A stretch of 64,000 nucleotides of DNA from Natrinema pellirubrum DSM 15624 (GCF_000230735.2 NC_019962.1:2108001-2172000); one strand, 5' to 3'; counted from the first letter of the stretch, positions 27,555 to 35,565 are shown. Program-made: numbers and translations. The notes: generated from the letters alone by a model not told the origin.

Positions 27555-28082
27555 TTGCACACACGACCCCAGAATCCACTGGGGTGCGACGTACTGAATG
27601 ACCCGTTCGGCCCGAAAGTAGCGGAACCTATCGGTCACTCGGAGACGACCGACGATTCACACGACGGCTCGACGCTGGCGAGACGACCGGAGGGAACCGC
27701 GAACCGCTCGAAGCGCGCGAATCACTTCGGCACCACCGTCGAGAAGCGCATGGCCGAGAAGCGCCACTTCGACCTCGAGCGGGCGAGCTGGCACGACGCC
27801 CAGTTCGGGAACGGGACGCCGGTCGAAATCAAGAGTACGATGCACGAACACACGGACAGCCAGCCTGGTAACTGGAAGGTCTATCGCGAGTACCACGAGA
27901 AACTCCGGCGTCACGACGGCTGGTACTGTTTCGTTGTCTACCGGCCACATGGGCGTTCGGGCTGTACGATCCTTCGGGACAAGATGGTCCGCTCGAGTGA
28001 TCTCCCGCTACTCCGGTGGCACGGAGGCGGTGATCACCGCGGGACCGAACAGGCGAAGATCTCGACCGACTCGATTTTCTAA
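27555..28082 (+). CDS. PD-(D/E)XK nuclease-like protein at the left edge of the island
   Basis: 175 residues from a TTG at 27555; the true start is uncertain (ATG at 27750 is another option, but residues 50-65, TANRSKRANHFGTTVEKR, look conserved). The core SWHDAQFGNGTPVEIKST fits the D-x(n)-E-x-K pattern of Holliday-resolvase/restriction-type PD-(D/E)XK folds, followed by DGWYCFVVYRP and DLPLLRWHGGGDHRGTEQAK. I recall similar proteins scattered in haloarchaeal plasmids and variable regions. GC content is like the host, unlike the genes to its right. It faces the methyltransferase operon tail-to-tail (63-base gap), so it may be an independent cargo gene or the nuclease partner; both are inference. 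Confidence 0.62.
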   Translation: MHTRPQNPLGCDVLNDPFGPKVAEPIGHSETTDDSHDGSTLARRPEGTANRSKRANHFGTTVEKRMAEKRHFDLERASWHDAQFGNGTPVEIKSTMHEHTDSQPGNWKVYREYHEKLRRHDGWYCFVVYRPHGRSGCTILRDKMVRSSDLPLLRWHGGGDHRGTEQAKISTDSIF

Positions 28083-28145
28083 CTAGTATAAACGCCGATC
28101 TGAGACAGAATTGATCGATTAGACACTGCCGTTCTCCCCTACTAA

Positions 28146-30401
28146 TCAATCATCAGAAGTCGCGGGTTCTGGAAGTTCCCTATCAGTTTGGACTGATGTT
28201 TCATCAGCGAGCATTGGCGTGAGCAGGTTGCCAATTTGACGACCCACCATTGGTGGGACAGCATTTCCGATTTGGCGGAACCAACTCGTGAACGGGCCTA
28301 AGAAGATCCAGTCATCAGGGAATGATTGTAATCGAGCAGCCTCACGAGGTGTAATCCCTCGGTATCGTTCTTTGTTTGCTCTATCCTCGTCATCTACTAC
28401 GTGTTCGTAATAATCGGGAAGAACGAAACTATTGGCATCCTTAGCTAAGTGTGCTACGACTGTTGGTGCAGGTTCGTTCCACTCTAGCATCCGGTATTTA
28501 TCTTTGAATCGGGGGTTTTCTTCTGTCCCGACATCATATTCTATCAAGTCAGAATATTCATCATCCTTCTTGTACTTCACGTCCCACCCCGTGTCGCCCG
28601 GATCAAGTGCCTCCTCAAACAGACGTTGATCTTTCTCCATAGGGTGTTCACGCGCCCGGTGGTTGAATGAGAGATCAGTATCGCCAGCAATGAAGTTCTC
28701 GGCAATGTAGTCGCTTGGACTACCTGGCTGTTTGCCGGCAACTACGCGTCCTCCTTCGCCACGAAGTAGTTTCGGAAGTCCCGCAAGTGCTTGTCGAAGA
28801 GTTCGTTTACAGGATTGATCCTCTCCAAGGTTTTCGAATATCGATTCAATCTGGAAATCATTCTCAAGGATATCTTCACGGACACCGATCAAGATGACCC
28901 GATCACGTGATTGGGGTAGGCCAAGTTTAGAGAGATCAACAAGATCAAACTGTATTTCGTATCCATATTCAGAAGTTGCAGCAATATCCTCAAACCCTTC
29001 AAGGACACGATCAATTACACGAACACCCGTGTCCCCAACTTCAGTCATGATTCCTTCAACATTTTCCATTACAAGGGCCTTGGGCTGCAGCTCACGGATG
29101 ATATCAAGGTATTCTTCGTACAATGAAGTCCGTTCATCATCGAGGGTACTGTAGTCATCATCTGCTGCCAAGCGAGATCGATAGCCAGCAAGCGATAGGG
29201 ACTGGCAAGGAGGACCACCAACTACGAGGTCGGGTTCCCCGACTGTTGATCGGATTTGCTCTGCAGCATCAGTCTCACGGATATCACTGCAGACGATATT
29301 TCGATGAGGTATTTCTGGATGATTCAGACGGTATGTCGCTGTTGCATATTCATTAAAATCAATCGCCCACTGCATATCAAATCCGCTGTGTGCGAGTCCA
29401 CAGGAGAAACCACCTGCTCCCGCGAACAAATCTATCGCTGTTAGATTGGTTTGTTCCCTTTGCTGGACTTGGAGCCGATGTGAGAGTAGGAACTGTCTGA
29501 TCTCACAGTCCTCTTCACACTGACCGACTCCTCCTGTACAAGCATGTCCTGCCAGCGCACGGTGGAGAACAGGGAGCAACCGATCCGTGATCTCATTTTC
29601 AAGTAATTTGTGTCTGGTAGTGCTGGTTTCCGCTTCTTCTGGTGTGAGAAGGCCGAAGGAACAGAGGAGTGAGTCAATTTGAGGGTCGGCCGGCCAGATT
29701 GGTTTATCGAAGGCAGTGAGCAAGAGCCACCATGCATCGTCTTCCCCGATTCCAGGGAGTGCAGCTAATTCCTCCTGAAATCGATCGTATTGCAGTCTAC
29801 TGAAGTTACAAAGGGTAACACCCTCAGTGTACTGAAGTGCGGCGACGTCCTCAAGAAGGGCCGATAGAATACCAGCACCGATTTTATCTTCCTGAGTGGT
29901 TGACGGGTGTTCGTGTAAATAATCATTAAGCGTTTGTTGTTTTAGATCAGCGATGTTTCCCCATGTTCCAAACCTTTCACGAAGATCCGCAACAAGTTGA
30001 CGTTCTTTCTTTGCAAAATAGAGATAGCTAGCTGGTTTATTTGATTCGACGAGCGCTACGGCGGCCACCGCGTCAAGTGGATCGTCACTTCCTGAGAGTG
30101 AATCCCCACACTCACAGATTGCACCTGGACATGTGTCTCCAGATGGGTTGTGGATCTCTGTATACCGACATGGATATGTCTCGTCCGTCCCACGACTTCG
30201 AGCGAGCGTTTCAGGAGTAGCGTGCGGACAGCAAGCGGGAAGGTCACGTTTGCGGTGAATCTGTTCGGCAGTTAGTACGTCAGTAATAAAATCAAGATGG
30301 TCTAGGAGGAATTCTTGATGCAGGGTTTGCTCTTTTGTTGGTGCATTGCGGACAGCAGGCGGGATAGAAAGAGAACCGCAGGACACACCCCGATTTGACA
30401 T
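28146..30401 (-). CDS. C5-cytosine DNA methyltransferase fused to an N-terminal HhH-GPD DNA glycosylase-like domain
   Basis: 751 residues. C-terminal methylase: motif I AIDLFAGAGGFSCGL (about 322-336), motif IV GGPPCQSLSLAG with catalytic Cys399, motif VI MENVEG, motif VIII QSRDRVILIG and motif X RQIGNAVPP. The N-terminus is atypical. A Cys-rich stretch (C57, C58, H60, C78, H84, C91, C96, C98) is followed by residues about 105-305 that follow the endonuclease III plan: helices, KIGAGILSALLEDVAAL, the hairpin LPGIGEDDA (215-223), PIWPADPQIDSL with D239 at the catalytic-Asp position, and C288-x6-C295-x3-C299 at the iron-sulfur loop position (fourth Cys absent). The HhH lysine is absent, suggesting a monofunctional glycosylase. 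TATA at 30424-30432 supports a leaderless start. Last gene of the island operon. Confidence 0.85.
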   Translation of the reverse strand: MSNRGVSCGSLSIPPAVRNAPTKEQTLHQEFLLDHLDFITDVLTAEQIHRKRDLPACCPHATPETLARSRGTDETYPCRYTEIHNPSGDTCPGAICECGDSLSGSDDPLDAVAAVALVESNKPASYLYFAKKERQLVADLRERFGTWGNIADLKQQTLNDYLHEHPSTTQEDKIGAGILSALLEDVAALQYTEGVTLCNFSRLQYDRFQEELAALPGIGEDDAWWLLLTAFDKPIWPADPQIDSLLCSFGLLTPEEAETSTTRHKLLENEITDRLLPVLHRALAGHACTGGVGQCEEDCEIRQFLLSHRLQVQQREQTNLTAIDLFAGAGGFSCGLAHSGFDMQWAIDFNEYATATYRLNHPEIPHRNIVCSDIRETDAAEQIRSTVGEPDLVVGGPPCQSLSLAGYRSRLAADDDYSTLDDERTSLYEEYLDIIRELQPKALVMENVEGIMTEVGDTGVRVIDRVLEGFEDIAATSEYGYEIQFDLVDLSKLGLPQSRDRVILIGVREDILENDFQIESIFENLGEDQSCKRTLRQALAGLPKLLRGEGGRVVAGKQPGSPSDYIAENFIAGDTDLSFNHRAREHPMEKDQRLFEEALDPGDTGWDVKYKKDDEYSDLIEYDVGTEENPRFKDKYRMLEWNEPAPTVVAHLAKDANSFVLPDYYEHVVDDEDRANKERYRGITPREAARLQSFPDDWIFLGPFTSWFRQIGNAVPPMVGRQIGNLLTPMLADETSVQTDRELPEPATSDD

Positions 30402-30423
30402 GAAAAACCGTTTCTCACCGGAG

Positions 30424-30432
30424 TATAAATAT
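30424..30432 (-). promoter_or_regulatory. TATA box of the glycosylase-methyltransferase gene
   Basis: ATATTTATA read on the minus strand, centred 27 bases before the ATG at 30401. This is the normal TATA-to-start spacing, so the gene can be transcribed on its own without a leader, in addition to read-through from the genes upstream. Confidence 0.65.
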
Positions 30433-30516
30433 TTCCTGGTATCAACATTCCTAATGACGCGTAATTAATTCTGAATCAGAGGACTGAAGCCTGTATTAAT
30501 TTCTGGCAAGACTAAC

Positions 30517-31815
30517 TCAGAGCAATTCATCTCGAATTGCTGTCCCAATCGCTTTGGCAAGCAAGGGTGGGACGGCGTTTCCAACGAGGCGGAAACCATT
30601 CGTTCTGGAAACTGGAAATTCAAATGAATCTCGAAATGACTGGAGACGGGCAGCCTCTCGGACACTAAGAGATCTAGCTTCTCGAGGATGAATAAACATG
30701 TGGCCATCCTTCTGGAGGTGAGCCACGATGGTTGATGCTGGTTCATTCGGGTGCTGTTTTTTGTAGCTGTCAGTGAAAATATCGTCTCGGTACGGCTGAA
30801 GAGTGGAAGCCACATCACCAATATTCCACCCAACCCCCTCCCCAAGGATCTTGTACAGAGTTAAATCCTTGAGATTATGCCCACGCGAGCTATGGTTAGT
30901 CAGGTTAGCATCCTTCCAGTCAGTGCCCTCTGGTAGGTCTCGTGCCCATTCCTGATATCTCGTCAGAGCGGGTACGGTATAGTCAGTTGATTCCTTTGGA
31001 GGCATCCCACCACTAGGTGAGAGGGGGGGTAGATCCATGATTGCGTCAGCAACTGTCACATACGGCTGCTTTTCAGCTGGATGCTCTTGAAAATCGTGTT
31101 CAAACTCCTCAATTTCCACACCGAAGTCCGTTATAGTACTCTGCGTAGTGTCATGAAACGCGTCCGGTTCGGTCCGGAGCTTCATATTCCGCTCCTTCTC
31201 ATTCTTGGGCTCACGGTGGGTCTCCCAGTTCTCGAGGTCAATTCGATCTGTATCCTCTCGTTGTCCAATGAAGAACAATCGCGTTCTATGCTGTGGCACT
31301 CCGAAATTCGCGGCATCTACTTTCTGGACATCTACTGTATAGCCGAGTTCTTCCATCTGATTACAAATGATATCGACGATGGAATCACCGTTCGCCCCAG
31401 TTGAGGAGAGCATACCGGTAACATTCTCCATTAGGAATGCCCGAGGAGAAAGGGACTCAACAAAACGGAGGAAGTCCTCATACAGTTGATGGCGATCGTC
31501 TGATTCAGGTGATTTATCATCGAGAGACCTGATTTTTGAGCGTCCAATCATAGAGAAGGTCGGACATGGGGGGCCACCAGCAATCAGATCTAGCTCCCCA
31601 GGCTCAATGTCATCTAGGACAACTTCCGGATCCAACTCAGTCATATCTCCGGTTATCGCACCGTATTTTGTATCTGGGAAGTTGTGACGGTGAGTCTTGA
31701 TCGCATCCGCATCGTTATCGACAGCCCACAGGATGTCGAACCCGGCTTCTTTGAGCCCTGCAGATATCCCACCTGCACCACAGAAAAGATCAATCGCAGT
31801 AAGGTGGTCTGACAT
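30517..31815 (-). CDS. C5-cytosine DNA methyltransferase
   Basis: 432 residues from the ATG at 31815 (six codons downstream of another ATG at 31833). Motif I AIDLFCGAGGISAGL, motif IV GGPPCPTFSMIG with nucleophile Cys84, motif VI MENVTGM, motif VIII QHRTRLFFIG and motif X RLVGNAVPPLLAKAIG are all intact, so it should be active. The target-recognition region (about 180-380) differs from that of the neighbouring fusion protein, so a second specificity, or strand-specific methylation of an asymmetric site, is expected. Middle gene of the minus-strand island unit: 155 bases after the GHKL ATPase and 115 bases before the fusion methylase. AT-rich and rich in codons unusual for the host. Confidence 0.92.
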   Translation of the reverse strand: MSDHLTAIDLFCGAGGISAGLKEAGFDILWAVDNDADAIKTHRHNFPDTKYGAITGDMTELDPEVVLDDIEPGELDLIAGGPPCPTFSMIGRSKIRSLDDKSPESDDRHQLYEDFLRFVESLSPRAFLMENVTGMLSSTGANGDSIVDIICNQMEELGYTVDVQKVDAANFGVPQHRTRLFFIGQREDTDRIDLENWETHREPKNEKERNMKLRTEPDAFHDTTQSTITDFGVEIEEFEHDFQEHPAEKQPYVTVADAIMDLPPLSPSGGMPPKESTDYTVPALTRYQEWARDLPEGTDWKDANLTNHSSRGHNLKDLTLYKILGEGVGWNIGDVASTLQPYRDDIFTDSYKKQHPNEPASTIVAHLQKDGHMFIHPREARSLSVREAARLQSFRDSFEFPVSRTNGFRLVGNAVPPLLAKAIGTAIRDELL

Positions 31816-31970
31816 TGTTAGACTGTGGTTCATCAGTCCTAATGACGGTTTCGAGTCAGGTACTGTCGTACTGCTGCAAATGGCTTCGTGCCTTCCGATG
31901 GTTGCATGTCAGGCCAACAGTGGTTCAATTTCTACGCTTATTGGAAACAGAGGATCGAATACTGAGGTTC

Positions 31971-34703
31971 TCAGTCGGCTAATCGCTCGATCTCATTTTC
32001 AGTAAAGAGCATTGGCATGAGAATTTGACCAATACCATCAATCGAGTTTTCAATGATGCCTGTGACGCCGATTTCTTTCTCTTCGAATTCGCCCTCACGC
32101 TTATCTTTGAGTTCACGATACTGACTGATTGCCATAAAGACGACTGCGTTCTTGTAGTGATCCTCGACATACTCCTTGTATGTTTCTTTTATATTTCTGT
32201 TGACGATGAACGATCGCAGGGGAGCAGCATCCATATTGAGAGTTATTGTGAGTCCACTGATCTTCCCGTTTAGACTTTCATCCATACGCATGATCACGTC
32301 TTCATCGAACTCTCGAGCGATGCTTGAATCAAATTCATCTTCATCAATCTCGAGTTCGTCTGGATTGAAATCCGGAGCATCAGGATCAAAATTCCAGTGC
32401 TTCTCGTATACCGTGTGGATGGTAGGTATCGCGAGTCCCTCATCAGATTCGTCAGTCCCAGAGTTCCCATCTCCGCCTCCTCCGCCTGTATCCGAACCAC
32501 CATTAGAATCTGATGGCGTGGGGGGCTCCTTTTCTTCCTCTTCTTCGGTGAACTTTATTTCTACGTGGCCATAAAGCGGGCTCGTATCGACTGAATCGAT
32601 TTTATCTGCTTCACTCGGTTCCGGACAGAGAGTCCGATAGCATTCGAGTACGGGGTCGTCGCTTTCAAGAATTGTATCTTCATTCGCATCGATTCGCGAA
32701 TAATCAAGTTCAGATAGGAGTTCCTCATCCAGCGTTGGTCGTGTAAGACGAATAGTCATCATCCGGGACTCATCAGGGGTAGCGTCTTCTAGCGGTTCGA
32801 TGGTCAAAGTAAGCACACCGTTGTGGATCTCGGTAACGCGGACAAGATCCGAATGCGATGCTATTAGCTCACCAGACAGAATGTCTCTGGTGAGATAATC
32901 ATCTTGAGCATCAGTAGCAAACCTGACTTTACGTCGTCTGTTTATTGGTACTTCCACCTGCATTGTCCCAGCGTCTGATTCATCCCAGAGTACATGATCT
33001 CCGTCCGGATTATACTCCTCAATCCCAGTAAGGAACGTGGGGAGCATCAAAGAGTCAGGGTCTTCTGACTCAACATCACCGGGATGATCATTTTCGTCTC
33101 CGGCTCCGACCGTAGGACCATCACCTTCTCCAGTGGTTTCGGTCTTAGGGTGGAGACGAGGGCCAGATATTTTTCGACCAGAACTCACATATGACGCAAA
33201 TTCAGGATTCTCGTTCACGAAGTCTTCGAACGATTCAGTGTCGAATTCTGCATCATTGGTTCCCCGTTTCGCTCGCCGACGGTCCTCTTCGTCGGTCAGC
33301 ATATCGCTCTGTTTGAGAGCGTCCTTGAGTCCCTCTTTCAGACATCTAGTCTCTTCTTTCCCTTCCTGAAGTCGATCACGAGTTGGTTTGAAGAGATCAG
33401 ACATATCGGGGTTTGCAAAGTCATCAAATCGAACAATCACCACAGTATCTTGTGCGACTTTCGAGTATCCACACTGGTTCTTTAGGAATCCTAGTCCCTG
33501 ATCACCATGGGTCTGGCCATTCACTGTGAACATCACCGCATGTTTCTTATGGATACCAGTACGGCCAGTCATATCTCTATGTCCACTGGTTTTCTGCAGG
33601 AAACGACTTTTCGACCGGGTCGTCGTTTCTTGCTCCTTGAGTTCGTCCTCGTCTTTGAATAGGAACACCTCGATATCACGTTCTCCTAAGATTTCAGAAC
33701 CGACATCTGTAAAGTCATATTTGAGGGTCTCTGTTCCTTTCAGGAGTTTCTCGTTTCGAGGTTCGTTTAACGTTGGTAGGAATCCTCGAGTGGAATTTTG
33801 AGTGACACTGGTGCTGTAGTCGCGTGTTTCAGTCATTGTGACCGGAAGCGGGGATTCAACAACATATCGTTCGAATTTGTATAGGAATCCCTCTTGGCCA
33901 GATATGTCTGCACGAGAGACATCCATTTGATAGTCATACACCTTGACGAATGAGCCAAATTCTTGGCCATAATCACCTGTCTCCGCCCCTGGAACTGTTT
34001 CTACGAGTGATTGACCAAATTCACCATCGAATCGCGGAATTTCACCATCTACTAAACAGTATTCATACTGGTTAGCTTCCCGATTCTGTCGGATTAAGCT
34101 CCACGACCAGTTTCCGGGTTCTTGATGAGATGCTGAGGCGACAAATTTGTAGCAACCTCTATGTCGATCGCCGCAGAATTGGAGTACTCCAGTTCCCCCC
34201 ATGCCATATTGTCCTTGGGTAAAGCTGTAATTCTGTTTAATTACCCCCGGCGTATGAAGTCCGAGGAAGGTATCTTCAAACCGATCTGGGGGTTGCCCAC
34301 ATCCATGATCTCTGACAGTTAAATTCAGAACATTTCCATTTGTGGGCGTTGTTCCATCCGCGAGAATTTCGATTTCTCCATCATCAGGCGCAAACTCTTC
34401 TGCAGCATCTGCCATTGTTGGATATTCGTCTGGATCCGCTCCATCGGGGGCGTTTTCTTCAAACCCTCTGATTAGTACAGCATCATCTGCATTGGCCTTT
34501 AATTCCACAAAGCATGGCATTGGGCTACTGGCTTGGGTCTGTACCGTTCCATAATTATTGGGCTCTCGTCCAAGCGCTCGCCATTCGACGTTAAACTGTT
34601 CTTCAAGTTTCTCAATGGTCTCACCAACCGTTTTAGGAGATTCAGCCATCAGAAATTCGGTTCCAAATTCTCTGGAAAGTTCCCCCTCAAAATTGCCAGA
34701 CAT
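31971..34703 (-). CDS. GHKL-family ATPase of the paraMORC/MutL-like type associated with DNA modification
   Basis: 910 residues. N-terminal Bergerat ATPase fold: N-box CFVELKANADDAVL (about residues 65-78), G1 motif TVRDHGCGQPP, lid and G2 motif GQYGMGGTGVLQFCG. An S5-like transducer follows with the signature VMFTVNGQTHGDQG and DLFKPTRDRLQEGKEE (about 390-450). The C-terminal half is an acidic, beta-rich region, a Gly/Ser/Asp linker, and a helical end (KETYKEYVEDHYKNAVVF). No helicase or nuclease motif is visible. Prokaryotic MORC-like GHKL proteins are known from work on MutL homologues in restriction-modification loci. ATP-driven clamp closure on DNA is the expected role. First gene of the operon. 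Confidence 0.85.
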   Translation of the reverse strand: MSGNFEGELSREFGTEFLMAESPKTVGETIEKLEEQFNVEWRALGREPNNYGTVQTQASSPMPCFVELKANADDAVLIRGFEENAPDGADPDEYPTMADAAEEFAPDDGEIEILADGTTPTNGNVLNLTVRDHGCGQPPDRFEDTFLGLHTPGVIKQNYSFTQGQYGMGGTGVLQFCGDRHRGCYKFVASASHQEPGNWSWSLIRQNREANQYEYCLVDGEIPRFDGEFGQSLVETVPGAETGDYGQEFGSFVKVYDYQMDVSRADISGQEGFLYKFERYVVESPLPVTMTETRDYSTSVTQNSTRGFLPTLNEPRNEKLLKGTETLKYDFTDVGSEILGERDIEVFLFKDEDELKEQETTTRSKSRFLQKTSGHRDMTGRTGIHKKHAVMFTVNGQTHGDQGLGFLKNQCGYSKVAQDTVVIVRFDDFANPDMSDLFKPTRDRLQEGKEETRCLKEGLKDALKQSDMLTDEEDRRRAKRGTNDAEFDTESFEDFVNENPEFASYVSSGRKISGPRLHPKTETTGEGDGPTVGAGDENDHPGDVESEDPDSLMLPTFLTGIEEYNPDGDHVLWDESDAGTMQVEVPINRRRKVRFATDAQDDYLTRDILSGELIASHSDLVRVTEIHNGVLTLTIEPLEDATPDESRMMTIRLTRPTLDEELLSELDYSRIDANEDTILESDDPVLECYRTLCPEPSEADKIDSVDTSPLYGHVEIKFTEEEEEKEPPTPSDSNGGSDTGGGGGDGNSGTDESDEGLAIPTIHTVYEKHWNFDPDAPDFNPDELEIDEDEFDSSIAREFDEDVIMRMDESLNGKISGLTITLNMDAAPLRSFIVNRNIKETYKEYVEDHYKNAVVFMAISQYRELKDKREGEFEEKEIGVTGIIENSIDGIGQILMPMLFTENEIERLAD

Positions 34704-34731
34704 TATGATATACCGTCTCTAATCTCTATTC

Positions 34732-34738
34732 TAATAAA
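34732..34738 (-). promoter_or_regulatory. TATA box of the GHKL ATPase operon
   Basis: TTTATTA read on the minus strand, about 32 bases before the ATG at 34703. It is set in a locally AT-rich stretch with no other good candidate, so it is probably the main promoter of the three-gene island unit. Confidence 0.55.
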
Positions 34739-34884
34739 CATGAGGGCATCGAACCTATTGTTTAATCTAATGGCCATAGATGACAGGCTGTTTTTACTGT
34801 CGTGAATATCCTGACTCTTGTTTCGTGTGCTTCAACTGGAGTTCTACGTACTGTGATAGGGAGGTACGCTGTAATTTTTTGGCG

Positions 34885-34941
34885 CTGTCGCCTTGGCGAC
34901 AGCCGCCAAGGGGTCTTTCGCGCGAAGCGCGAAACGACCCC
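34885..34941. repeat. Two adjacent hairpin-forming palindromes
   Basis: CTGTCGCC-TT-GGCGACAG (34885-34902) is followed by a longer stem formed by GGGGTC plus TTCGCGC on the left and GCGCGAA plus GACCCC on the right (34910-34941). On the plus strand they follow a T run rather than precede one, so they do not look like a standard terminator for either strand. They may belong to the mobile-element scar between the ATPase gene and tRNA-Trp. Confidence 0.5.
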
Positions 34942-35081
34942 GCCGGCGTTGCCGTGCGATCGCGGTGCTGCCCCCGCCCTCGAGCCACTGGCTACACCCA
35001 GAGTTACAGACGAAACCGTGGTAGTCAACCGAACTTGCAGAAAAGAGGGGTCCTGAGAGTGTTGCCACTACCCAAGCCGGT

Positions 35082-35358
35082 TCACCGATCCGCAACCGCG
35101 CCGACGAATCCGGTTTCAGTCCTGCCGCCGGGAGTCTTCCAGATCAGCTCGACGCCGCGGAGGACCGTCGGATCGTTCCCCGACGTCGACCACTTCTCGA
35201 GGGGCTCACTCGCGATCGTCGCGACAGTTCCGACGCTATCGGCCTTCAGTCTGGAACGGATCGTCTCGATTCACGTCCGGCGGGTCGCCGTTCTCGTCGG
35301 CCTCGAGCGTGGTCCCGTTCTTCGTGGGATCTACCTGCCGTAAACTCGAGACCGTCAC
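35082..35358 (-). pseudogene. Decayed coding remnant between island and tRNA-Trp
   Basis: Two overlapping minus-strand frames have haloarchaeal coding character but no complete gene. One opens with GTG near 35358 and ends with TAG at 35236-35238 (contains DPTKNGTTLEADENGDPP). The other, shifted by one base, runs from about 35270 to a TGA at 35082-35084 (contains VATIASEPLEKW and GVELIWKTPGGRTETG). A frameshift joining them would give one protein of roughly 90 residues. GC content is host-like, so this may be a fragment of an earlier occupant of the integration site. No family recognised. Confidence 0.35.
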
Positions 35359-35377
35359 TCACTTCCGTTGTCTCGAA

Positions 35378-35461
35378 TGGGGCGGAGGGATTTGAACAAC
35401 GCCTGCGAACCTGCTCACTACGTTTGCAGAACCGCAGTCTCGTTCAAATCCGCCTCGTCCA
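35378..35461. repeat. Palindromic partial copy of the tRNA-Trp 3' end (copy 1)
   Basis: The left arm TGGGGCGGAGGGATTTGAAC (35378-35397) nearly repeats the 3' end of tRNA-Trp at 35604; the right arm GTTCAAATCCGCCTCGTCCA (35442-35461) is a diverged inverted copy of the same T-arm/acceptor sequence. GGATTTGAAC and GTTCAAATCC are exact inverse complements. The intervening 44 bases contain no anticodon arm, so it is not a tRNA gene. It is likely an attachment-site relic. Confidence 0.7.
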
Positions 35462-35467
35462 ATACGC

Positions 35468-35493
35468 GCCGCTCGCGAGTTTGCGAGCGGCGA
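35468..35493. repeat. Hairpin between the two tRNA-derived palindromes
   Basis: GCCGCTCGC, a six-base loop, then GCGAGCGGC form a perfect stem. No T run follows on either strand. It lies exactly between the two tRNA 3'-end copies and may be part of the same mobile structure. Confidence 0.5.
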
Positions 35494-35498
35494 GAAGA

Positions 35499-35565
35499 TG
35501 GGGTCGGAGGGATTTGAACCACGGTCGCAGCAAAGCTGCTCCCTGATTCAAATCCCACCGAATTA
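35499..35565. repeat. Palindromic partial copy of the tRNA-Trp 3' end (copy 2)
   Basis: TGGGGTCGGAGGGATTTGAA (35499-35518) is identical to the 3' end of the real tRNA-Trp gene at 35604-35623. The inverted arm TTCAAATCCCACCGAATTA (35547-35565) closes the structure, with an internal hairpin GCAGC-AAA-GCTGC between. An exact 20-base direct repeat of a tRNA 3' end, 105 bases away from the gene, is the classical signature of site-specific integration at that tRNA. Confidence 0.75.

Noticed and set aside
28146..34703. Classical Type II restriction endonuclease or BREX/DISARM components within the island operon
   Set aside because: No PglZ, Lon-like, helicase or recognised endonuclease motif is visible in the three proteins; the GHKL ATPase does not match those systems as I know them.
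34885..34941. Hairpins as a transcription terminator for the ATPase operon or a neighbouring gene
   Set aside because: They are upstream of the minus-strand operon, and on the plus strand the T run precedes rather than follows the stems.
34780..35343. Plus-strand frame of 187 codons between the ATPase and tRNA-Trp
   Set aside because: It crosses the hairpins and a composition change, and the minus-strand remnants in the same bases have better coding character.
35378..35565. Possible additional tRNA genes suggested by T-arm-like sequences
   Set aside because: Only 3'-end sequence is present, in inverted pairs, with no D arm or anticodon arm.
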